Source: Umezawaea tangerina (GTDB lineage Bacteria > Actinomycetota > Actinomycetes > Mycobacteriales > Pseudonocardiaceae). From it: a stretch of DNA of 64,000 nucleotides. Positions within the stretch are counted from its first letter, which is position 1, and the number at the start of each line of letters is the position of its first letter. Location: positions 124,001-188,000 of the forward strand of contig NZ_PVTF01000011.1 of NCBI RefSeq assembly GCF_003002815.1. The letters are read 5' to 3'. Of this stretch, positions 43,207 to 51,448 are shown one piece after another. The notes below the pieces were generated by a model. The model did no database searches. It was not told the origin of the DNA and saw only the letters and a list, made by a program, of their open reading frames with translations. The position numbers and the translations under genes were made by a program.

Positions 43207-44387
43207 GAAGCCATCCGAACCGGACGGACGACGGGCACCGACACCTCGACCGTCGTGCCGCGGCCCGGCGTCGACGTCACGTCCAGCACACCACCCGCGT
43301 AGCGGGCGCGTTCGGCCATGCCCACGACGCCGAAGTGGTCGCCCGCGGTGAGGGCCGAGAGGTCGCCGGGGACCCGGAAGCCGTCGCCGTCGTCGTGCAC
43401 GCGCAGGCGGAGCCGGTCGGTCTGGGCGAGGGTGACCGCGATCCGCCGCGGGTGGCCGTGCCGCACGGCGTTGCGCAGCGCCTCGTCGAGGATGCGGCTC
43501 AACTCGTAGCGCACGTCGGCGGGCGGGTCCACCGGTGCGGCGGTGAGGGTGACGGCCACCCCGGACAACTCGGCGCAGTGCAGGCAGATCCGCCGCAACG
43601 TGGCCGCGAAGTCCTGGTCGGGGGCGTCGAGCCGTAGGCCGGTCAGCAGCTCGCGCGCCTCGCGGGCGGCCGCCATCGCGCCCTGCGACACCGTGCCCGC
43701 CAACTGCTCGGCGAGCTCGGGGTGCCTGCGCAACGAGGACGGCAGCGCGAGCGCGGCGAACGAGACGCCGCGCAGGGTCTTGCCGACCGAGTCGTGCAGC
43801 TCGCGCGCCAGCCTGGCCCGCTCCGAGGCGGCCGCCGAGCGCTGGGCCGAGGCGACCACGTCCACGGACAGGTCGACGTAGCGCACGAGCGCGCCGGTGG
43901 CGACCGCGGCCGCGACCCCGGCGAGCACGTCCATCGGCGGGAAGGCCAGGGGGAACACGGCGACGTGCGGACTCGGGGTGCCGGTCCGGAGCAGGTGGGC
44001 GGCCACGGAGTAGCCGAGCGCGGCGTGCGGGACCCAGAGCGCCAGCCCGCGCATGCCGAGCACCACACCGCCGAGCGCGCAGGCCCCGGCGGCGAAGCAG
44101 AAGAACGCCACACCGCCCCGCGCGGCGACCAGGACACCCAGCACGACGACCGAGTCCGCCAGGACCACGGGCACCGGGCGCCGCACCACCTCGGGACGGC
44201 GGGCGAGGACCACGAGCCCGGTGGCCGTGGAGACCACGACGACGACGGCGACGGCGAGCGCGGTCCGCGGGTCGGGGAGCACCCGGAGCCCGACACCGGC
44301 GGCCGTCAGGGTGAGCGCGGCCCGGCCGAGCAGCACGGCGCGGCCCAGGGCGGCCGCGGCTACGACCCGGTTGGCGGGGAGAGCCAC
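43203..44387 (-). CDS. Sensor histidine kinase, HisKA_3 (NarX/DesK-like) type
   Basis: 394 residues from a GTG with GGGAGG upstream. The N-terminal 170 residues contain about five to six hydrophobic helices with no large external loop, so it probably senses within the membrane. The phospho-acceptor is His198 in RARLARELHDSVGK. The ATPase domain has ILDEALRNAVRHGHP (N box) and DDGDGF / FGVVGMAERA. It is the partner of the response regulator whose gene it overlaps. Confidence 0.9.
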   Translation of the reverse strand: MALPANRVVAAAALGRAVLLGRAALTLTAAGVGLRVLPDPRTALAVAVVVVVSTATGLVVLARRPEVVRRPVPVVLADSVVVLGVLVAARGGVAFFCFAAGACALGGVVLGMRGLALWVPHAALGYSVAAHLLRTGTPSPHVAVFPLAFPPMDVLAGVAAAVATGALVRYVDLSVDVVASAQRSAAASERARLARELHDSVGKTLRGVSFAALALPSSLRRHPELAEQLAGTVSQGAMAAAREARELLTGLRLDAPDQDFAATLRRICLHCAELSGVAVTLTAAPVDPPADVRYELSRILDEALRNAVRHGHPRRIAVTLAQTDRLRLRVHDDGDGFRVPGDLSALTAGDHFGVVGMAERARYAGGVLDVTSTPGRGTTVEVSVPVVRPVRMAS

Positions 44388-44477
44388 GCGCCTACCACCT
44401 CCCGCCACTCCACATGACCACGTCGTCAAGGCGCCAGCACTGAGCGTGACAGCACTGTAGCGCAAAACGACCGTCTG

Positions 44478-44491
44478 AGAGAGCGCTCTCT
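44478..44491. promoter_or_regulatory. 14-bp perfect palindrome of LacI type
   Basis: AGAGAGCGCTCTCT, perfect, with the central GC-rich core seen in LacI-family operators such as CebR boxes. It is in the 273-bp gap between the divergent kinase gene and the small membrane protein gene. No LacI-family gene is nearby. Confidence 0.5.
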
Positions 44492-44660
44492 TGGCTCGCC
44501 GGCGCGACCGTGTGGGTCGGCGCCTGCGGCCCGCTCGCGGTGCAACCGGTCAGGAATCGAGAAGCACCCCTGCCGCGGCCGCACCTAGCTTGATCTCGGA
44601 CAGAGCACCGTCGCCGCCCCGGCACGACGCCGTGGGCCGCACGTCTCGAAGGAGATCGTC

Positions 44661-44888
44661 GTGAACTGGAACAAGCGGGTCAGGCAGGTCCACCGCTGGC
44701 TGTCGGTCATCTTCACGGTGACCGTCGTCGCCACCTTCGTCGCACTGGCGCAGGCGGAACCGCTGGTCTGGGTGTCCTACCTGCCGTTGCTCCCCCTGGC
44801 CCTGCTGCTGCTCACCGGTCTGTACCTGTTCGTGCTGCCCTACACGGCGAAGCGGCGCGGTCGGCGCCCCGCCGCCGGACAGGCCTGA
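44661..44888 (+). CDS. Small two-helix membrane protein
   Basis: 75 residues from a GTG with AAGGAGA upstream. RQVHRWLSVIFTVTVVATFVA is the first helix, preceded by a basic His-Arg-Trp motif like that at the start of PepSY-associated membrane helices. The second helix is LPLLPLALLLLTGLYLFVLP, followed by a basic tail (KRRGRRP). Function unknown. A LacI-type palindrome lies 170 bp upstream. Confidence 0.75.
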   Translation: MNWNKRVRQVHRWLSVIFTVTVVATFVALAQAEPLVWVSYLPLLPLALLLLTGLYLFVLPYTAKRRGRRPAAGQA

Positions 44889-44925
44889 CCCGCGCCCGCG
44901 ACGCCGCGCAGGCTAGTTTGCGGGG

Positions 44926-45366
44926 GTGAGTCTCCTCGATGATGTGGCCGAACGCGACGGCTGGCGCTGCTGGGTGTGCGACGAACCGGTGGACCCCGAC
45001 ATGTCGGTGAACGACCCGCGGGGGCCCAGCGTCGACGCCCGGACCGCCGACCGGAAGGCGAAGGTCGCCGAACGGCTCGCGCACCGCGGGTGCAACACGC
45101 GCAAGGGCGCGGTCAAGGTGGTCATCGCCTGGCCGGACCGCCTGCACGTGGTCGAGCCCGCGCCGCTGATCACCGTCGCCGGGCGGCTGGAGCGCAAGGG
45201 TGGCCGCGAGATGGTGGCCCGCTGCCCGACCCGGCAGGACGCAGACGAGGCGGCGGAGTGGTTGGTGGACCGGTTCTCCCGGCTCGCACCGGGGTTGCCG
45301 GTGACCGCGAACGTCGAGCCGGGCGGCGGCCAGTTCCTCGTCGTCCTGGCCACCGGGCGCCGCTGA
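44926..45366 (+). CDS. HNH-like small protein
   Basis: 146 residues from a GTG. The first half resembles an HNH nuclease: RDGWRCWVCDEPVDPD gives one CxxC, and RLAHRGCNTRKG gives the His and third Cys of the usual LAHxxCNxxKG block. The middle HN residues of a working site are not obvious, so activity is uncertain. The second half (MVARCPTRQDADEAAEWL) is unrelated and unrecognised. It ends at a GC-rich hairpin 13 bp after the stop. Confidence 0.65.
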   Translation: MSLLDDVAERDGWRCWVCDEPVDPDMSVNDPRGPSVDARTADRKAKVAERLAHRGCNTRKGAVKVVIAWPDRLHVVEPAPLITVAGRLERKGGREMVARCPTRQDADEAAEWLVDRFSRLAPGLPVTANVEPGGGQFLVVLATGRR

Positions 45367-45379
45367 CCCACCTGCCCGC

Positions 45380-45405
45380 GGGTGTCCGTCGCGCGACGGG
45401 CACCC
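45380..45405 (+). terminator. GC-rich hairpin after the HNH-like gene
   Basis: GGGTGTCCGTCG pairs with CGACGGGCACCC (one wobble) around a 2-base centre, then GTCGTTCTCGCTCTT. A plausible intrinsic terminator for the gene ending at 45366. Confidence 0.6.
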
Positions 45406-45710
45406 GTCGTTCTCGCTCTTGGCGAGCAGTCCCTGGATCTCCACGATCCTCTGCCGGGACTTCGGCTCGGCCACCACTACGGGTCACCGGTGTGACAAGT
45501 CGGGTGCATTCCTTGCGGCGCATCGGAATCCGTCCCGACTTTGGGGGCGCGGCCCGTCGCCAGGTGCACGGCGGCATCTCTTCGCCACCTGGTGGTTGTG
45601 GCCCATCCGAATGCTTGTGACCCGTCACCGGGTGCCCCTAACGTGGGGTTCGCCGACCGCTTCCCCGGTGCTGACCGGAAACGGGAGGGGGAGCGCGAGA
45701 AGGAGAACCT
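45406..45710. other. Intergenic region before the RppA operon
   Basis: About 300 bp, less GC-rich towards 45640-45700, presumably holding the promoter of the methyltransferase/RppA genes. A short reverse frame near 45420-45477 encodes a helix-like stretch but has no ribosome site. Confidence 0.45.
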
Positions 45711-47282
45711 GTGCGCGATCTCGACGTGGGCACCCCTTCGACAGGTCACCTCGACACCGCCGCCGAGACCTTGCGGGCCATCGCCGCACCCGGTCGGCAC
45801 GACTTCCACCCCGAGCTGTTCGACCGGCTGCTGTCGGAGGTCTGGTCCGAGGGGACCGTGTCCCCGGCGACCGTCGACGTCGCGGTGGTCATGCGCGACC
45901 TGCTGCCGACCGCGGCGGCGGCGTGGCGGCCCTGGTTGGTGCTCGCGCTCGGCGCGTTCGTCGAGGGGAGCGCGCCGGACCCGGCCGTGCAGGACGCCGT
46001 CCGGTCCGCTGTCGCGGCCGGGTACGACGGGTACCGGGCACTGCTGAGCGGGCTGGGGCCCGACGACCACGCGACCAGGTTGGCGCTGCTGTACCTGCTG
46101 GCGCACTTCCCGCCTGGCGACGGGCTGGTCGACGAGCTGACGTCGTCCCCGCTGGTGTCCGCGCAGGACGCGACGCGGGTGGCCCGGTGCGCCGGGGATC
46201 CGCCGGACGAGTCCCGGTTCCCGCTCGGCAGGTGCTGGCCGTCACCGGCCCTCTGGGTGCTGGAGGAGCACGAGCGCCGGGTCGACCGGGAGTGGCGGGC
46301 GAACCTCGCGCTGTCCGAGGAGGAGCGCGACGGGATCCGCGAGCTGGAGACCACGGCGATCATGGCGTTCCTCGGTGCGCAGGCGGAGAACGCCGCCCAC
46401 CGCGAGTCCGCCGGCGATCCCGCTGTGGATCCCGTTGTCGAGCCACCGCAGCGCGTTCCCGACACGTCGACCGCGGAGACGACGGGCGGCCACGACACCG
46501 TGTTCTGCTGCCCGCGCTGCCGCGGACCGCTGGACCTGGCCACCCGCTCCGAATGCCCCGGCTGCGGTGGGAGGTACGCCGTCGACGACCCGGTCGTCGA
46601 CTTCCTGCCGGACGCGGAACCGCGCACGGCGGGGTTGGGACTGCTGTTCCTCCAGGATCCCTTGCACGTGGCCAGGTACGAGTTCCTCCGCCCGAACTTC
46701 GTCGCGCTCATGGCGGCGAACTGGACGGGCGGGATCGACTTCGAGCAGGAACGCGACTACCTCCGCGACCACGTCCGCCCGGTGGACGGGCCGGTGTTCG
46801 ACGTCGCGTGCGGCTCCGGCCGGTGGACACGGCCGCTGGCCGACCGGTTCGGCGCCCACCGGGTCGTCGGCATCGACATCAGCCGGGCGATGGTCGCCCG
46901 GTTCCACGCCGCGAACCCCGGCATGCGGATCGGCCGCGCGAGCGCGACCGGCCTGCCCGTCGCCACCGCGTCGGCGGGAGCGGTCAACTGCTGGAACGCG
47001 CTCCAGCTGTTCGAAGATCCGTGGGCGGCTCTCGCGGAGATGGCCCGCGTCCTGCGACCGGGGGGCTCGTTGACCCTGCTGACCTTCCGGACGGCGGCCC
47101 GCCCGCTGCAGAGGCACTTCCAGCGGCGGCACGAGCTCGCGTTCACCGTGTCGTCGTTCGACCAGGACGCGCTGACGACGGGGCTGACCGGCCTGGGGTT
47201 CGAGGTCGTCGACACCTGGACCCCGAACAACTACCTCTTCCTCACGGCCCGCCGCCTGCCGCGCACCGCTTCGGAGACCTGA
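45711..47282 (+). CDS. Fusion of unknown N-terminal domain, zinc ribbon and SAM methyltransferase
   Basis: 523 residues from a GTG with AAGGAG upstream. Residues 1-230 are helical and unrecognised (LTSSPLVSAQDATRVARCAG, LALSEEERDGIREL). Near residue 265 there is a zinc ribbon, CCPRCRGPLDL with ECPGCGGRYAV, like the Trm112-type domain often fused to methyltransferases. The C-terminus is a class I methyltransferase: FDVACGSGRW binds SAM, then VVGIDISRAMV and NCWNALQLFEDPW. It is 1 bp before the type III PKS gene, so it probably methylates the product of that enzyme. Confidence 0.75.
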   Translation: MRDLDVGTPSTGHLDTAAETLRAIAAPGRHDFHPELFDRLLSEVWSEGTVSPATVDVAVVMRDLLPTAAAAWRPWLVLALGAFVEGSAPDPAVQDAVRSAVAAGYDGYRALLSGLGPDDHATRLALLYLLAHFPPGDGLVDELTSSPLVSAQDATRVARCAGDPPDESRFPLGRCWPSPALWVLEEHERRVDREWRANLALSEEERDGIRELETTAIMAFLGAQAENAAHRESAGDPAVDPVVEPPQRVPDTSTAETTGGHDTVFCCPRCRGPLDLATRSECPGCGGRYAVDDPVVDFLPDAEPRTAGLGLLFLQDPLHVARYEFLRPNFVALMAANWTGGIDFEQERDYLRDHVRPVDGPVFDVACGSGRWTRPLADRFGAHRVVGIDISRAMVARFHAANPGMRIGRASATGLPVATASAGAVNCWNALQLFEDPWAALAEMARVLRPGGSLTLLTFRTAARPLQRHFQRRHELAFTVSSFDQDALTTGLTGLGFEVVDTWTPNNYLFLTARRLPRTASET

Positions 47283-47283
47283 G

Positions 47284-48354
47284 GTGGCGGTGCTGTGCCG
47301 TCCCGCGGTAGCCGTTCCCGAGCACGTCGTCACCCTGGAGGAAACCCTTGCCCTGGCCCGCGCCGAACACCGCGGCCACCCGCGGCTGGCGTTGGCGCTG
47401 CGGCTGATCGAGAGCACCGGTGTGCGCACGCGGCACATCATCCGACCCGTCTCGCGGACGCTCGTGCAGGCGGGAATCGGTGCCAGGCACCAGGTCTACG
47501 TCGCCGAGGCGAAGGCGCGGATCCCGGCCGTGGTCGAGGAGGCGCTCGACAACGCGGGCGTCGAGGCCCGTGACATCGGCATGATCGTCTACGTGAGCTG
47601 CACCGGGTTCACGATGCCGTCCATGACGGCGTGGATGATCGACGCCCTGGGTTTCCGGCCGGACACCAGGCAGCTGCCGATCGCGCAGCTGGGGTGCGCG
47701 GCGGGTGCCGCCGCGATCAACCGCGCGCACGACTTCTGCGACGCGCGGCCGAGTGCGAACGTGCTCGTCGTCGCGTGCGAGTTCTGCTCGTTGTGCTACC
47801 AGCCGACCGACGACGACGTCGGCGACATCCTGTGCGCGGGGCTGTTCGCCGACGCCGTGGGCGCGGTGGTCGTCCGCGGCGAGGGCGGTCTGGGGATCCG
47901 GTTGGAGCGCAACGCCTCCCACCTCGTTCCGGGGACCGAGGACTGGATCTCCTACTCGGTCGACGACACCGGGTTCCACTTCCGGCTGGACCGGCGGGTG
48001 CCGGGGACCATGGCGCCGGTGGCGCCCGCCCTGCGGGGACTGGTGGAACGGCAGCACTGGGACGTCTCGGCTCTCGACTTCTACGTCGTGCACGCGGGCG
48101 GTCCGCGCATCCTCGAAGACCTCCAACGCCTGCTGGACGTGCCGAGGACCGCGTTCCGGCACAGCTGGGCCACGTTGGCCGAACGCGGGAACATCGCGAG
48201 CGTGGTCGTGCTCGACGTGCTGCGGCGCCTGTTCGAGGAGGACTCCCTGCCCGAGGCCGCGCGCGGCGTGATCGCCGCGTTCGGTCCCGGCATCACCGCC
48301 GAGATGTCCGTCGGCACGTGGCGGTCACGGGACCCGTGGCCCGCCGCCGGGTGA
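47284..48354 (+). CDS. rppA: Type III polyketide synthase, RppA-type 1,3,6,8-tetrahydroxynaphthalene synthase
   Basis: 356 residues from a GTG. The sequence follows Streptomyces griseus RppA closely from its start (LCRPAVAVPEHV). The triad falls at the same numbers: Cys138 (QLGCAAGAAAINRAHDF), His270 (VVHAGGPRIL) and Asn303 (RGNIASVV). Cys106 in VSCTGF, special to RppA, is present. The enzyme joins five malonyl-CoA to give THN, which oxidises to flaviolin and melanin-like pigments. It lies between two methyltransferase genes. No cytochrome P450 is adjacent, unlike some rppA loci. Confidence 0.92.
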   Translation: MAVLCRPAVAVPEHVVTLEETLALARAEHRGHPRLALALRLIESTGVRTRHIIRPVSRTLVQAGIGARHQVYVAEAKARIPAVVEEALDNAGVEARDIGMIVYVSCTGFTMPSMTAWMIDALGFRPDTRQLPIAQLGCAAGAAAINRAHDFCDARPSANVLVVACEFCSLCYQPTDDDVGDILCAGLFADAVGAVVVRGEGGLGIRLERNASHLVPGTEDWISYSVDDTGFHFRLDRRVPGTMAPVAPALRGLVERQHWDVSALDFYVVHAGGPRILEDLQRLLDVPRTAFRHSWATLAERGNIASVVVLDVLRRLFEEDSLPEAARGVIAAFGPGITAEMSVGTWRSRDPWPAAG

Positions 48355-48382
48355 CACCCGGCCCCCGAGGAAGGACGGCACG

Positions 48383-49108
48383 ATGTCGACCAGGTCCGAC
48401 GGCGAGGTCTTCCTGACCAACGCCGAGTTCGACGCCCTCTACGCCCGCGTCGAGGTGTCCGACCTCTCCCTCGACCTGCCCGTGTGGGAGCTGCCCGGCC
48501 CGCGCGAGGCGGTGGTGCGCTGGCACGACGCCGGGGTGGTGACGGGACACGTGCTGGACGCCGGCTGCGGCAGCGGCTCCAACGCCGTGTGGCTGGCCGC
48601 GCACGGCCACCCGATCACCGGCTTCGACGCCTCACCGAACGCGCTGAGGATCGCCCGCACCCGCGCAGCCGGCCTCCCGGCCCAGTTCCTGCTCGCCGAC
48701 GCGCTCACCCTCGACCTGCCCGACCGCTACGACACGATCCTCGACTCCACCCTCTACCACTGCCTGCCCTTCGCCGACCGCCAGACCTACCTGCGCGGCC
48801 TCGGCACCGTCAGCCGCCCCGCCGCCCGCCTGCTCATGATCTGCGTCTCCGACTCCCTCCCACCCACCCTGCCCGGCCCCGCCCGCATCACCCGGACCGA
48901 ACTGCAAGCCACCCTCCCGCCCGCAGGCTGGACCATCACCGACATCACCCCGAGCTCCATCCCCGTCTCCTTCACACTGGACCTGCTCCGCTCGGTCTGC
49001 GAAACCACCGGCCTCCCCGAACCGACAGGGGACGAGGTGGAGTTCGACAACGGCCTCGCCCTGTTTCCGACGTGGGAGGTCGTGGCGGAACGCCGCGAGC
49101 TTGGGTGA
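48383..49108 (+). CDS. Class I SAM-dependent methyltransferase
   Basis: 241 residues; GAGGAAGG precedes the ATG. SAM-binding motif LDAGCGSGSNAVWLAA near residue 58, then ITGFDASPNAL and the acidic LLADALTLDLPDRYDTILD. LYHCLPFADRQTYL follows. It resembles TehB/UbiE-like small methyltransferases. It lies 28 bp after rppA in the same direction, so an O- or C-methyl transfer to a naphthol or quinone is possible. It is not fused to a zinc ribbon, unlike the first methyltransferase of the operon. Confidence 0.85.
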   Translation: MSTRSDGEVFLTNAEFDALYARVEVSDLSLDLPVWELPGPREAVVRWHDAGVVTGHVLDAGCGSGSNAVWLAAHGHPITGFDASPNALRIARTRAAGLPAQFLLADALTLDLPDRYDTILDSTLYHCLPFADRQTYLRGLGTVSRPAARLLMICVSDSLPPTLPGPARITRTELQATLPPAGWTITDITPSSIPVSFTLDLLRSVCETTGLPEPTGDEVEFDNGLALFPTWEVVAERRELG

Positions 49109-49665
49109 CGCGGGGTTCGAGTTGTCCGCGCACGACTTCGTGGAAGGCGCTTTCCGCTCGGGCGGTACTGCTTGTTGCTGATTCCGACGTGCTGTGCGTT
49201 CTCGGGGCGGTCAGCAGTGGATGTGTGGTGCCGGTTCCACCGGATCGCCGTGTCGCGCTATCGCGTAGTGCGCGTTGCCGAGCTGCACGGTATTTCGGCT
49301 GGTCGTATGCGATCGAACGCGGACCAACCGCGCCTGAGCAGTTCGTTGATCCGCTGCTTGCCCCTGTCGACAGGGGTAAGACTCGTTTCCGGCCTTTGCC
49401 CAGTCGTCTTGGCATTTGGGAGTAGTTCGGACCCGGCGACCATGTGGCAGGTTCGTCGACCGCCCGATAGGGAGAGTTCGGATCCTGTCCCGCTGCTCAT
49501 CGATCCACGATAGCGGTGTCTCCGGTCGGGATGCGGGGATCGTTGGGTCAAGGGATCCATCGTATTCCTCGCGGTCTCGACTCGATTTCGTTCTGGATCA
49601 CGTTCGTTGTGGCCTGGTGTCGTGGTACTTCCGGCGGGCATCCTGGATGGCGTCGAGGGGGAGGG
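49109..49665. other. 557-bp low-GC intergenic region
   Basis: Noticeably less GC-rich than its surroundings, with many T-rich stretches. Open frames cross it on both strands but lack ribosome sites and actinobacterial codon bias. It probably marks a boundary of acquired DNA or a decayed gene. Nothing can be identified in it. Confidence 0.5.
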
Positions 49666-50340
49666 ATGGCTGCGCAACCACGCAACCGCAAAAAGAGGAA
49701 CGGCAAGAAGAAGAGACGTGGCAAAGGGCAGAATCGTGTGCCGCCGGTCGTGGTGATTGCCGGTGGGGTCGTGGTGTGGCTTCTGGTGGGGTTCGTCCGG
49801 GCACATCCGGTGTTGTCCGCGCTGATCGCCGCGGCGCTGGCAGCGATCGTGCTGGCAGGGGTGGTGGTGTGGCTGCGTGCGCGTCGCCATGAGGAGATGC
49901 TCCAGGCTGAGCGGGATCGTGCCATCGAAGTCACCGACGGCATGCGAGGAGTGGACTTCGAGCGGTGGACGGCTCGGCTGCTGCGCAGGTCTGGATGCGT
50001 CGACGTCCGTGTCGTGGGTGGCGCGGGCGACGCCGGTGCGGACGTGCTCGCCGCGACGCCGGATGGTCGCCGGATCGTGGTGCAGTGCAAGCGCTACGGC
50101 GAGAAGAACGTCGGGACCGGTGCCGTGCAGATGTTCGCGGGCACCGACCGGCTGTACCACGGGTCCGACATCTCGTTGATCGTGACGACTTCGGGGTTCA
50201 CGTCCGATGCTCGGAGGGTTGCGGCGAAGGTGGGCATCGTCCTCGTCGACCGCCCCGTCCTGGCCGAGTGGGCACGCACGAACACGGCGCCGATTCCCCT
50301 GGCCCGCAATGGGTTCGACTACCGGACGCGCTCGGGTTGA
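49666..50340 (+). CDS. Membrane-anchored Mrr-like restriction endonuclease domain protein
   Basis: 224 residues; GGGGGAGGG precedes the ATG. The first 27 residues are very basic (RNRKKRNGKKKRRGKG). Two membrane helices follow (VVVIAGGVVVWLLVGFV and LIAAALAAIVLAGVVVWL). The C-terminal 130 residues are the Mrr_cat domain: FERWTARLLRRSGC, the acidic residue in GDAGADVLA and the QxK of VVQCKRYGEKNVG, which together make a PD-(D/E)xK site. So the nuclease domain faces the cytoplasm at the membrane. A role in foreign-DNA degradation is known for Mrr; anchoring suggests surveillance of incoming DNA, which is speculative. Confidence 0.8.
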   Translation: MAAQPRNRKKRNGKKKRRGKGQNRVPPVVVIAGGVVVWLLVGFVRAHPVLSALIAAALAAIVLAGVVVWLRARRHEEMLQAERDRAIEVTDGMRGVDFERWTARLLRRSGCVDVRVVGGAGDAGADVLAATPDGRRIVVQCKRYGEKNVGTGAVQMFAGTDRLYHGSDISLIVTTSGFTSDARRVAAKVGIVLVDRPVLAEWARTNTAPIPLARNGFDYRTRSG

Positions 50341-50470
50341 GCCGATGCTTCGGCAGGTCGCTGTCCGGCTGATGGGGCGTGACGCGGGCCCCGATCTTGT
50401 CAATCGGCCGTGTGCCCAGTTGTCGGGCACTTACGATCCGGTAGGTGGTGGGGCTGAAGGGGGAGAAGCC

Positions 50471-50773
50471 GTGAGCATGGCCGATGAGCTGGGGAAGTTG
50501 GACCGGCTGCGTCAGTCGGGGGCGTTGTCCGAGGCGGAGTTCGCGGCGGCGAAGCGGGCGCTGTTGCAGCCGGCGGTGGCGCCTGTCAGGGATGACTCGA
50601 TCGGGCGGGCCGCGAACCGGTACGTGAGTTTCCAGATGGTGGCGGGGGTTGTCGGGCTGGTTCTGTTCCTGGTGTTCCTGTTCGCCGTGATCGTGCCGGC
50701 GATGGACTCGGTGAACAACCCGGTGGTCCCCCAGTTCCCCGGTTTCGAGCAGGGGCCGGTTCCGCTGCGCTAG
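50471..50773 (+). CDS. SHOCT-domain small membrane protein
   Basis: 100 residues from a GTG (GGGGGAGAAG upstream). The SHOCT helix pair is LGKLDRLRQSGALSEAEFAAAKRALL at the N-terminus (residues 6-31). One membrane helix follows (VGLVLFLVFLFAVIVPAM), then a short Pro-rich external tail. SHOCT domains mediate oligomerisation or protein contacts. It follows the Mrr-like gene by 130 bp; the pair could work together. Confidence 0.8.
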   Translation: MSMADELGKLDRLRQSGALSEAEFAAAKRALLQPAVAPVRDDSIGRAANRYVSFQMVAGVVGLVLFLVFLFAVIVPAMDSVNNPVVPQFPGFEQGPVPLR

Positions 50774-50946
50774 TCGGCGCGGCTGTCTGTAGCGAAACCG
50801 CGACGTGGTCCGGACACGATCGGGACATGAGCTTCCGATCATGGTCGCCATGCCGGACGGCAGGGGTGTCGTACTTCGGGCACTTGGTGTCCGGCACGTC
50901 TTCGGTGGCAGAGGTCGCCGGTGCTGGGCTGCCGAATGGACAACTG

Positions 50947-51318
50947 ATGGCGCGTCGTGTGGTTGTGCTGGTCGTGGACGATCTCGACGGGGGAGCGGCG
51001 GACGAGACGGTGGAGTTCGGGCTGGACGGCGTCGAGTACCGGATCGACCTGTCGACGGGCAACGCCGCGAGGCTCCGGTTCGCGTTGGCGGAGTTCATCC
51101 GGCACGCCCGGCGCACCGGAAACGCGCACCGAAGGCCTGCCGCGGCACAGACGGCGGCCGCGGAGCAGGAGCGGAACCGGCGGATCCGGTCGTGGGCGCG
51201 GGAAGCCGGGCTGGTGGTCCTCGAGCGCGGGCGCATCCCGGCGGAGGTCACCGCGAGGTTCCGCGCGGCGCAGGCGGACGGGCGGGGTCGCCGCGGCGCC
51301 TGGGGGCCCGACCGGTAA
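50947..51318 (+). CDS. Lsr2-like nucleoid protein
   Basis: 123 residues from ATG at 50947; an ATG at 50827 would add 40 unrelated residues and is less likely. The N-terminal dimerisation domain follows Lsr2 (MARRVVVLVVDDLDGG, VEFGLDGVEYRIDLS, NAARLRFALAEFI). The C-terminal DNA-binding domain has NRRIRSWAREAGL and the AT-hook-like RGR of LERGRIPAEVTARF. Lsr2 binds AT-rich DNA and silences acquired genes. It sits beside the lowest-GC stretch of the window. It may be an accessory paralogue rather than the main Lsr2. Confidence 0.85.
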   Translation: MARRVVVLVVDDLDGGAADETVEFGLDGVEYRIDLSTGNAARLRFALAEFIRHARRTGNAHRRPAAAQTAAAEQERNRRIRSWAREAGLVVLERGRIPAEVTARFRAAQADGRGRRGAWGPDR

Positions 51319-51448
51319 AGGAAAAGGAAAGCCGCAGGTCAGGTGCGATTCCCCGAGGTGGGCATGATCCATAGGCTCCCGCCTGCCGGTTGGCGAGACA
51401 GGCCCTTCCCCCTGTCCCCGCCGGTCATGGACACGGAGGAGTACTGGG

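Noticed and set aside
44812-45477. Reverse frame beginning VAEPKSRQRIVEIQGLLAKSE
   Set aside because: The first 20 residues look protein-like, but there is no ribosome site, and the rest is antisense to the HNH-like gene and crosses its terminator hairpin.
49172-49513. 113-codon forward frame in the low-GC gap
   Set aside because: No ribosome site, no coding bias and no recognisable pattern; overlapping frames on the other strand are equally open.
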